Of a stretch of 64,000 bases of DNA, positions 10,726 through 18,126 are shown piece after piece; position 1 is the first letter of the stretch, and every line of letters begins with the position of its first letter. Both the position numbers and the translations under genes were made by a program. Below the pieces are notes generated by a model. The model ran no database searches and was not told the DNA's origin. It was given only the letters and a program-made list of their open reading frames with translations. Source of the DNA: Streptomyces roseirectus (GTDB lineage Bacteria > Actinomycetota > Actinomycetes > Streptomycetales > Streptomycetaceae); assembly GCF_014489635.1 (NCBI RefSeq), contig NZ_CP060828.1, forward strand, positions 7,028,001-7,092,000. Reading direction: 5' to 3'.

Positions 10726-13452
10726 GTGGCAGAGACAGGATCGAAGCAGAACGAGAACGCGGCCGACGGCGCCCGGCCCCGGCTGATGCTCATGGACGGG
10801 CACTCGCTGGCGTACCGCGCGTTCTTCGCGCTGCCGGTGGAGAACTTCACGACGGCGGTGGGGCAGCCGACGAACGCGATCTACGGCTTCGCGTCGATGC
10901 TGGCGAACACGCTGCGGGACGAGGCACCGACCCACTTCGCGGTCGCGTTCGACGTGTCCCGCAAGACCTGGCGCTCCGAGGAGTTCACGGAGTACAAGGC
11001 GAACCGCTCGAAGACGCCGGACGAGTTCAAGGGCCAGGTCGAGCTGATCGGCGAACTGCTGGACGCGATGCACGTCCCGCGCTTCGCCGTGGACGGCTTC
11101 GAGGCGGACGACGTCATCGCCACGCTGGCCACCCAGGCGGAGGCCGCCGGTTTCGACGTCCTGATCGTCACCGGCGACAGGGACTCGTTCCAGCTGGTCA
11201 CCGAGCACACGACGGTCCTGTACCCCACGAAGGGCGTCTCGGAGCTGACCCGGTTCACCCCGGAGAAGGTTGTCGAGAAGTACGGCTTGACGCCCGCCCA
11301 GTACCCCGACTTCGCGGCGCTGCGCGGCGACCCCTCGGACAACCTCCCCGGCATCCCCGGCGTCGGTGAGAAGACCGCCGCGAAGTGGATCAACCAGTTC
11401 GGCTCGTTCGCGGAGCTGGTGGAGCGCGTCGAGGAGGTCAAGGGCAAGGCGGGCCAGAACCTCCGCGACCACCTGGAAGCCGTCAAGCTGAACCGCCGTC
11501 TGACGGAGATGGTGCGCACGGTCGAGCTGGACAAGGAGGTCCCCGACCTGGAGCGCGCCCCCTACGACCGCACGGCCGTCGCCCTCGTCCTGGACACCCT
11601 GGAGATCCGCAACCCCTCCCTGCGCGAGCGCCTGCTGGCCGTCGACCCGGGCAGCGAGGAGGCCGGCACGACCCCGGTCGTCTCCGCGGGCGTCGAACTG
11701 GACGGCGCGGCGCTGAGCACGGGCGAACTGGCCCCCTGGCTCACGGAACACGCCACCGCCCCGCTCGGCGTCGCGACGGTCGACAGCTGGGCCCTCGGCA
11801 CCGGCCAGGTCGCCGAGATCGCCCTCGCCACGGCCGAAGGCCCCGCCGCCTGGTTCGACCCCTCCCAGCTCGACGAGGCCGACGAGACCGCGTGGGCGGC
11901 CTGGCTCGCGGACGCCGAGCGCCCCAAGGTCTTCCACAACGCCAAGGGCGCGATGCGGGTCTTCGCCGAGCACGGCTGGTCCATCGCCGGCGTCGCCATG
12001 GACACCGCCCTCGCCGCGTACCTCGTCAAGCCGGGCCGCCGCTCCTTCGACCTCGACGCGCTCTCCCTGGAGTACCTGGGCCGCGAACTGGAGCCCGCCG
12101 CCGCGGCGGACGGCCAGCTCGCGTTCGGCGCGGACGACGGCGCCGAGTCCGAGGCCCTGATGATCCAGGCCCGCGCGATCCTCGACCTCGGCACGGCGTT
12201 CGGCGAGCGCCTGGCGGAGGTCGGCGCGGCCGACCTGCTGCGCGACATGGAGCTGCCCACGTCGGTCATCCTGGCCCGCATGGAGCGGTACGGCATCGCC
12301 GCCGACCGCGCCCACCTGGAGGCCATGGAGCAGATGTTCGCGGGCGCCGTCCAGCAGGCGGTGAAGGAGGCGCACGCGGCCGCGGGGCACGAGTTCAACG
12401 TCGGCTCGCCCAAGCAGCTCCAGGTGGTCCTGTTCGACGAGCTGGGCCTGCCGAAGACGAAGAAGACGAAGACGGGCTACACGACCGACGCGGACGCGCT
12501 CGCGTGGCTGGCGACCCAGACGGACAACGAACTGCCGGTCGTCATGCTCCGCCACCGCGAGCAGGCCAAGCTCCGTGTCACCGTCGAGGGCCTGATCAAG
12601 ACGATCGCGGCGGACGGCCGTATCCACACGACGTTCAACCAGACCGTCGCCGCGACCGGCCGCCTCTCCTCCGTCGACCCCAACCTCCAGAACATCCCGG
12701 TGCGCACGGAGGAAGGGCGCGCGATCCGGCGCGGGTTCGTCGTCGGCGAGGGCTTCGAGTCCCTGATGACCGCGGACTACAGCCAGATCGAGCTGCGCGT
12801 CATGGCCCACCTCTCCGAGGACCAGGGCCTCATCGAGGCGTTCACCTCCGGCGAGGACCTGCACAACACGGTCGCCGCGCAGGTCTTCGCCGTCGACAAG
12901 GACGCCGTCGACGCGGAGATGCGCCGCAAGATCAAGGCCATGTCGTACGGCCTCGCGTACGGTCTCTCCGCGTTCGGCCTCTCCCAGCAGCTCAACATCG
13001 ACGCCGGTGAGGCGCGGGCCCTGATGGACACGTACTTCGAGCGCTTCGGCGGCGTACGCGACTATCTCCACCGCGTGGTCGACGAGGCGCGGGCGACGGG
13101 CTACACGGAGACGCTGTTCGGCCGCCGCCGCTACCTCCCCGACCTCAACAGCGACAACCGCCAGCGCCGCGAGATGGCCGAACGCATGGCCCTCAACGCG
13201 CCCATCCAGGGCACCGCCGCGGACATCGTCAAGATCGCCATGCTGAAGGTGGCCGCCGCGATGGAGGAAGCGGACCTGACCTCCCGCCTCCTCCTCCAGG
13301 TCCACGACGAAATCGTCCTCGAAATCGCCCCCGGCGAACACGACCGGGTGGAGGCCCTGGTCCGCCGCGAGATGTCCGACGCCGTCCACCTCCGCGCCCC
13401 CCTGGACGTCTCGGTGGGCTTCGGCCAGGACTGGGAATCAGCGGCTCACTGA
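10726..13452 (+). CDS. polA: DNA polymerase I
   Basis: Replication and repair polymerase of 908 residues. The N-terminal 5'-3' exonuclease domain starts LMLMDGHSLAYRAFFALPVE and includes VDGFEADDVIATLA and VTGDRDSFQL. A degenerate 3'-5' exonuclease-like middle domain is followed by the polymerase: motif A TADYSQIELRVMAHLS, the O-helix RRKIKAMSYGLAYGLS, and motif C LLQVHDEIVLEI. The proofreading acidic triad is not evident, as usual in actinobacteria. The GTG at 10726 matches the expected N-terminus; there is no clear Shine-Dalgarno, and a -10-like CAGGAT suggests leaderless expression. A terminator follows. Confidence 0.96.
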   Translation: MAETGSKQNENAADGARPRLMLMDGHSLAYRAFFALPVENFTTAVGQPTNAIYGFASMLANTLRDEAPTHFAVAFDVSRKTWRSEEFTEYKANRSKTPDEFKGQVELIGELLDAMHVPRFAVDGFEADDVIATLATQAEAAGFDVLIVTGDRDSFQLVTEHTTVLYPTKGVSELTRFTPEKVVEKYGLTPAQYPDFAALRGDPSDNLPGIPGVGEKTAAKWINQFGSFAELVERVEEVKGKAGQNLRDHLEAVKLNRRLTEMVRTVELDKEVPDLERAPYDRTAVALVLDTLEIRNPSLRERLLAVDPGSEEAGTTPVVSAGVELDGAALSTGELAPWLTEHATAPLGVATVDSWALGTGQVAEIALATAEGPAAWFDPSQLDEADETAWAAWLADAERPKVFHNAKGAMRVFAEHGWSIAGVAMDTALAAYLVKPGRRSFDLDALSLEYLGRELEPAAAADGQLAFGADDGAESEALMIQARAILDLGTAFGERLAEVGAADLLRDMELPTSVILARMERYGIAADRAHLEAMEQMFAGAVQQAVKEAHAAAGHEFNVGSPKQLQVVLFDELGLPKTKKTKTGYTTDADALAWLATQTDNELPVVMLRHREQAKLRVTVEGLIKTIAADGRIHTTFNQTVAATGRLSSVDPNLQNIPVRTEEGRAIRRGFVVGEGFESLMTADYSQIELRVMAHLSEDQGLIEAFTSGEDLHNTVAAQVFAVDKDAVDAEMRRKIKAMSYGLAYGLSAFGLSQQLNIDAGEARALMDTYFERFGGVRDYLHRVVDEARATGYTETLFGRRRYLPDLNSDNRQRREMAERMALNAPIQGTAADIVKIAMLKVAAAMEEADLTSRLLLQVHDEIVLEIAPGEHDRVEALVRREMSDAVHLRAPLDVSVGFGQDWESAAH

Positions 13453-13463
13453 TCCACCACCCC

Positions 13464-13490
13464 GGGTGCCCCTCACAACGGGGGGCACCC
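13464..13490 (+). terminator. polA terminator
   Basis: GGGTGCCCC at 13464-13472 pairs with GGGGCACCC at 13482-13490, directly after the polA stop. Confidence 0.75.
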
Positions 13491-13879
13491 ACCCGGACCC
13501 GGCCGTACGGCCCACTGCGCGCGATGCGCACTTGCCGCCCGCAGCCCCTTTCGGAACTTGGGCCCGCACCGCCAAGACCGCCCGGCCGACCTTTGTCGTC
13601 TGGGCCGCCCCCGTCTGGACCGTCCGGTGCGGGCCGCCCATGTGATTCAGCCGGCACCGGCCTCGCCTTGAGGGCGGCCCGCGAGGCCGTCCCCCTCCCA
13701 GCCCGCACCCCTCGCCTCAACCCGTAGCCCACCGGCTCCCGTCATCCGGCCGCCTCTGTCCCGGCCTGCCCTCTCCGCCGCCACGGAGTCTCCCGGCGGT
13801 GCCGCACTCGCCGCACCCATCGGCAGGGACGCCCGCACCGCACCTACAAACTCCGCGCCCCCACCCCTGTTTCCCCGGC
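13491..13879. other. Intergenic spacer, no gene seen
   Basis: About 390 bp of C-rich sequence between the polA terminator and the convergent DUF4184 gene. Frames across it are low-complexity Pro/Arg or Gly/Arg strings with no recognisable domain. Confidence 0.5.
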
Positions 13880-14743
13880 TCACTCCCCTCCGCCGCCACG
13901 GCGCTCCGCCAGGACGGCCTGTTCCGGCGGTGCCGAACCCGCCCCGCCCGCCGGCCGCCACACCCGCACGGCGACCCCGTACAGCGCGACCCCCACCACC
14001 AGCCCGGCGCCCGCTCCGAAGCACACCGTCGGGATGACCTCCCAGGGCTTCGCCCGCTCGCCCCAGTAGGCCCACCAGCGGGTCACGCGGAGTGCCGCGC
14101 CGACGGCCGCGCACGCGGTGAGGAGGGCGCCGGCCGCCCAGCGGTCGCGGTGGGCCAGGAGGGGCAGCCCGGTTGCCGCCGTGGCCGGTGCCCGCCGTAC
14201 CGCGTGGGCCAGGAACCCCGCGATGGCGAGGGCGGCGAGCAGGGAGCCCCCGTACTGGAGGTACCAGTACAGCGGTGACCCGGCGATCTCGTCGCCGAGG
14301 ACGGGGAACAGGCGCATGCCCCAGCGGTCGAGGTGGGTGAAGGCGTCCCAGACGACGTGGGTGAGGGCACCGAGGACGGCGGAGACGTACCAGCGCAGCA
14401 CCAAGGGCCCCGTCACGCGCGCGCGGGGCACCCCGCACCGCGTGAGGAGGGCGACGCGCCCCCGCACGGAGCCCGGCAGCAACGCCATCAGCGGCTCGCG
14501 GACCAGCAGCCACACCCCCACCAGCGTCCACGCGAGCAGCACGTCGACCGTGAACACGCCGGCGAACGAGTGCGTGACGTCCCCGAACTCCATCGCCCCG
14601 GCGACCGCGCTCGCCGCGTAGTACGTGAGGTCCGGCGCGAAGGACCCGGCGACGAGAACGGCGGGAACCAGCCGACCCCGCCCGCTCCCGTCACCGCGCA
14701 CCCCCGGCAGCACGGCGGCCGCATGACTCAAGGTGAACGGCAA
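13880..14743 (-). CDS. DUF4184-family integral membrane protein
   Basis: Membrane protein of 287 residues starting MPFTLSHAAAVLPG, the typical DUF4184 N-terminus with an early His. The motif GSFAPDLTYY and the segment GALTHVVWDAFTHLDRWG supply further conserved His/Asp residues that recall membrane-embedded metal-dependent hydrolases of the YdjM/DUF457 type. About six hydrophobic helices can be seen. It is divergent from the lytic transglycosylase and convergent with polA. The biochemical role of the family is not established. Confidence 0.85.
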   Translation of the reverse strand: MPFTLSHAAAVLPGVRGDGSGRGRLVPAVLVAGSFAPDLTYYAASAVAGAMEFGDVTHSFAGVFTVDVLLAWTLVGVWLLVREPLMALLPGSVRGRVALLTRCGVPRARVTGPLVLRWYVSAVLGALTHVVWDAFTHLDRWGMRLFPVLGDEIAGSPLYWYLQYGGSLLAALAIAGFLAHAVRRAPATAATGLPLLAHRDRWAAGALLTACAAVGAALRVTRWWAYWGERAKPWEVIPTVCFGAGAGLVVGVALYGVAVRVWRPAGGAGSAPPEQAVLAERRGGGGE

Positions 14744-15073
14744 AGCTGCTCCTCAGGACGGAAGGTGACGACGGCGGACTGACGAAGACGTTCACTTGGT
14801 GGGACGCGGTTCCCGCCCCACGGCACCTGAGCGTCGGATGAAAACCCACCCCGACGGGTGCCGGTGCCAAGCGAGTTGACGTAGGGTCGCCCTACCCGCC
14901 GGTACGCCCGATGGCCGGGGGACGAGCGGTGACGGTGGGACGAGATCGGCCCCGAGGGGCAACCCACGGGGCGAGCCGATCGTCACACAAGAGAACGTCA
15001 CGACAGACGGACGTCGCACGAGGAACACGGCAGTCGAAGACGGGCGCTCGCGCCCACGGGAGGGGTTCACTTC
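14744..15073. promoter_or_regulatory. Divergent promoter region with structured leader
   Basis: 330 bp between the DUF4184 gene and the lytic transglycosylase. It contains a short palindrome (GTAGGG-TCG-CCCTAC, 14881-14895) and a nested hairpin at 14944-14981 (GATCGGC/GCCGATC around CCCG/CGGG) that would lie in the 5' leader of the plus-strand gene. A TTGAC at 14876-14880 has no convincing -10 at the right distance. Confidence 0.45.
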
Positions 15074-16867
15074 ATGTCGGCGCATTTCGGCAGGAGGCTG
15101 CGCAAGAGCGCGGTCAACACCACCGTGGCCGCCGTCGCGGTCGCCGCCCTGGCCGCGTCCCAGGCACCGGAGGTCGTCGCGGGCGCGGCCCAGGACAGAC
15201 AGTCCGCCGACACCCCCGCCGCCGCGCCGGAGGCCGGTTCGACGACCGGCGGCGCCACCGGCAACTCGCCGTACTACACGGACCTGCCGCCCCTCAACAG
15301 CCCGAGCCCGGTGCCGAGTTCCGGCGTCACCCCGATACCCGGCACCGGTACCACCGGTACCGGCACCGTCTCCGAGTCGGGCATCCCGGCGACCGTCCTG
15401 GACGCCTACAAGAAGGCCGCGCTCGCCCTCGCCGGCGACAAGCCCGGCTGCCACCTCCCCTGGGAACTCCTCGCCGCGATCGGCAAGGTCGAGTCGGGCC
15501 ACGCGAGCGGCGGCAACGTCGCGGCGGACGGCACGACGATCACCCCGATCCTCGGCCCGGCCCTCAACGGCGTCGGCTTCGCCCACATCAGCGACACCGA
15601 CGGCGGCGCCTACGACGGCGACAGCACCTACGACCGCGCCGTCGGCCCCATGCAGTTCATCCCGTCGACCTGGGCGTGGGCGGGCCGCGACGCCAACGGC
15701 GACGGCAAGGCGGACCCCAACAACGTCTACGACGCCGCCCTGGCCGCCGCGCACTACCTGTGCCGCAACAACTGGGACATGAGCACGTCCTCGGGCCTGC
15801 GCAGCGCGATCCTCAGCTACAACAACTCGACGGCGTACTACAACACCGTCACCTCGTGGCTGGAGTACTACCGCAAGGGCGTCCACGGGATCCCGGACGG
15901 CACCGGCACCGTCCCGGGCGAACGCGGCGGCACGGGCACGGGCACGGGTACCGGCGCGGGCGGTGGCCCGAAGACCACCCCGCCGAGGACGACGCCCCCG
16001 AAGACCCCGGGCAAGCCGTCCCCGCCCGCCACGCCCCCGAAGCCCACCCCGCCCTCGACCCCGCCGGCCACGCCGCCGGCCCAGACCCCGACGGACACGG
16101 TCCGCCGCCTGGAGAACGCGGGCACGGGCGCGCTGACCGCGCAGGCGGGCGACACCTTCACGCAGAAGCTCGCCGCCCGCGCGGAGACCGCCGCCGGCAA
16201 GGCCGTCGCCAAGGTCCGCGTCCGCTTCCTGATCGTCGGCGACACGGACGCCTCCTTCACCGGCGGCGAGAAGCTGGCGACGGTCACCACGGACGCGAAG
16301 GGCGTCGCGACGGCGCCCGCGCTCCAGGCGGGCGAGACGGCCGGCTCGTTCACCGTGCGCGCGCTGGTCGTGGGCCGCGCGGTCGACCCGGTCGACTTCA
16401 AGGCGACGGTCACCGCCCGCTCCGCCGACCTCCTCGCGCGCCTGGGCGACGCCCTGCTGAGCGTCGTCGCGGGCGGCGAGTTCGCCGACCGGGTCGAGGT
16501 GAAGGCCACCAGCAAGGGCGCCGCCGCCGGCAAGGTCGCCGCGACCGCCACCCTGGTCGCCGGCGCGGGCAGCACCACGGTCAACGACAAGGGCCCGTAC
16601 TTCAAGGACGCCGCAGGCAACCCCGTCCGCTCCCTGACCGGCCTGGTCACGGACGCGGACGGCACCCTGAAGCTGCCGAAGCTGTACGCGGACGGCACCG
16701 CCGGCACGTTCGTCCTGAGGATCACGACGACGGGCGGCGCGGCCCTCACGGTCACCCTGACCGTCACGGCGGCCCCGACCGCCACCCCGGAGCCGGAGCC
16801 CAGCGGATCGTCCTCCGAGAGCCCCGCGCCGACCGGATCGACCGAGGCGTCACCCTCCGCCTCCTAG
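15074..16867 (+). CDS. Secreted lytic transglycosylase with C-terminal Ig-like/Pro-rich region
   Basis: Exported murein hydrolase of 597 residues. A signal peptide covers about residues 1-38, with Arg-rich start and hydrophobic core. The catalytic SLT/MltB-like domain (about 103-270) has WELLAAIGKVESGH with likely catalytic E140, then AVGPMQFIPSTW and NVYDAALAAAHYLC. A Gly/Thr and Pro/Thr/Lys linker (about 275-345) leads to two repeated units of about 95 residues (TQKLAARAE... and ADRVEVKAT...) that look like beta-sandwich repeats, then a Ser/Pro/Glu tail. It probably acts on peptidoglycan outside the membrane. AGGAGG is not present, but GGGAGGGG precedes the ATG. Confidence 0.9.
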   Translation: MSAHFGRRLRKSAVNTTVAAVAVAALAASQAPEVVAGAAQDRQSADTPAAAPEAGSTTGGATGNSPYYTDLPPLNSPSPVPSSGVTPIPGTGTTGTGTVSESGIPATVLDAYKKAALALAGDKPGCHLPWELLAAIGKVESGHASGGNVAADGTTITPILGPALNGVGFAHISDTDGGAYDGDSTYDRAVGPMQFIPSTWAWAGRDANGDGKADPNNVYDAALAAAHYLCRNNWDMSTSSGLRSAILSYNNSTAYYNTVTSWLEYYRKGVHGIPDGTGTVPGERGGTGTGTGTGAGGGPKTTPPRTTPPKTPGKPSPPATPPKPTPPSTPPATPPAQTPTDTVRRLENAGTGALTAQAGDTFTQKLAARAETAAGKAVAKVRVRFLIVGDTDASFTGGEKLATVTTDAKGVATAPALQAGETAGSFTVRALVVGRAVDPVDFKATVTARSADLLARLGDALLSVVAGGEFADRVEVKATSKGAAAGKVAATATLVAGAGSTTVNDKGPYFKDAAGNPVRSLTGLVTDADGTLKLPKLYADGTAGTFVLRITTTGGAALTVTLTVTAAPTATPEPEPSGSSSESPAPTGSTEASPSAS

Positions 16868-16889
16868 GCCCGCACAGGCCCGTACAACG

Positions 16890-16925
16890 GCCGTGGCGCC
16901 CCTCCTCAGGGAGAGGCGCCACGGC
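16890..16925 (+). terminator. Terminator of the lytic transglycosylase
   Basis: 11-bp inverted repeat, 16890-16900 (GCCGTGGCGCC) with 16915-16925, after the stop at 16867. Confidence 0.8.
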
Positions 16926-16994
16926 TGTTCTCATCTCGGCCGCCCGTTGCTACGGTGCCGACACCTGACGCCCCGTCAGGTCCGGGAGGTCCGT

Positions 16995-17129
16995 ATGCGC
17001 GCCCTGATCGCCGCCGCGACCGGTCTGGCCGTCGCGCTCGCCCTCGCCCTGACCGTCAGCGCCCTCGGCACCCCCACCGGCGAGACGTCGCCGAAGCCGC
17101 TGCTGACGACCGTGCCCGCGCACCCGTGA
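16995..17129 (+). CDS. SPW_0924-family micro-protein
   Basis: Protein of 44 residues made of one hydrophobic segment (ALIAAATGLAVALALALTVS) and a short Thr/Pro tail ending TTVPAHP. The sequence fits the small SPW_0924 family seen in many Streptomyces. It is probably membrane-anchored or secreted. GGGAGG lies just upstream of the ATG. It precedes the DUF3068 gene by ten bases and is likely cotranscribed. Function unknown. Confidence 0.75.
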   Translation: MRALIAAATGLAVALALALTVSALGTPTGETSPKPLLTTVPAHP

Positions 17130-17139
17130 GGAGGACGCG

Positions 17140-18126
17140 ATGCGCCGCACAGCCGCCCTGATCCTGCTCGCCCTCGCCGTGTTCTTCGCCTCCCTCGCCC
17201 CCCTGCTGCGCTGGTACGCCTTCCCACGCCTGGCGAAGATCCCGCCGAACACCCACCAGGAGACCGTCCTGGAGGCGCGCGACGCCACCCTCCTCGACTA
17301 CGGCACCATGCGCGCACGCACGGTGCCCAAGGTGACGATCGTCCAGACCCTCAAGGGCAACGTCGAGGAGTCCGAGCGGATCGAGAAGAAGGCGGGCCGG
17401 GACGTCGTCGTCTGGGACGGCCTCTCCTACGTCGTCGGCCCCGACGGCAAGATGGTCTCCAAGGTGCCCGAGCGCTACATCTTCGACGCCCACACGCAGG
17501 AGCCCGTGCACGCGCCCGGCGAGATGGTCGACGGCGACCCCGTCACCCGCACGGGCATCGAGTTCAAGTGGCCCTTCCTGACGGAGAAACGGGACTACGA
17601 GTACTTCGACGCCCAGACCCGCACCTCCGCCCCGATCCACTACAAGGGCACGCGCGCGTTCCGGGGCCTCACCGTCTACTACTTCGAGCAGACGGTCCCC
17701 TGGACGCGGGTCCCCCTGCCGAAGACCATGCCGGTCGCCGGGATCACCCCCGAGACGGTCGCCGCCACCGGCACCACCCGCTGGTACACGACCGTCCGCA
17801 AGTTCTGGGTCGAACCGCTCACCGGCGCGCCCGTCAACGGCGAGGAGGTCCACAGGGAGGAGCTGCGCGGCGGCACGCTCCTGGGCGACCGCGACAGGGT
17901 CACCGCGTTCGCCGGGGAGGTCAAGATGCGCGAGGACTACATCGAGCACGCCGTCGACCTGGTGAAACGCAACCGCACGCTCGTCCTGCTGATGACCTCC
18001 TACCTCCCCTGGGGCTTCGCCGGCCTGGGCGTCGTCCTGCTCGCCCTCGCACTGCTCCTGGAGGCACGCGGACGCCGTCCCGCCGCCCCGCGCGCGGAGC
18101 CGCTGCCCGAACCGGTCACCGCCTGA
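17140..18126 (+). CDS. DUF3068-family (PorA-like) membrane-anchored protein
   Basis: Protein of 328 residues with transmembrane helices at both ends (about 5-25 and 287-307) and a soluble extracytoplasmic body between them, the layout of DUF3068. The body contains repeated aromatic motifs such as DYEYFDAQTRTSAPI and YYFEQTVPWTRVPLP. In actinobacteria the family is surface-located; some members are annotated as porin-associated. ATG preceded by GAGGAGG. Its last 11 bases overlap the convergent hrpB gene. Confidence 0.85.
   Translation: MRRTAALILLALAVFFASLAPLLRWYAFPRLAKIPPNTHQETVLEARDATLLDYGTMRARTVPKVTIVQTLKGNVEESERIEKKAGRDVVVWDGLSYVVGPDGKMVSKVPERYIFDAHTQEPVHAPGEMVDGDPVTRTGIEFKWPFLTEKRDYEYFDAQTRTSAPIHYKGTRAFRGLTVYYFEQTVPWTRVPLPKTMPVAGITPETVAATGTTRWYTTVRKFWVEPLTGAPVNGEEVHREELRGGTLLGDRDRVTAFAGEVKMREDYIEHAVDLVKRNRTLVLLMTSYLPWGFAGLGVVLLALALLLEARGRRPAAPRAEPLPEPVTA

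Noticed and set aside
14868..14985. c-di-AMP (ydaO-type) riboswitch in front of the lytic transglycosylase
   Set aside because: GTAGGG and GGGGCAACC-like pieces are present, but in the wrong order, and the conserved TCAGCTAAC element is missing.
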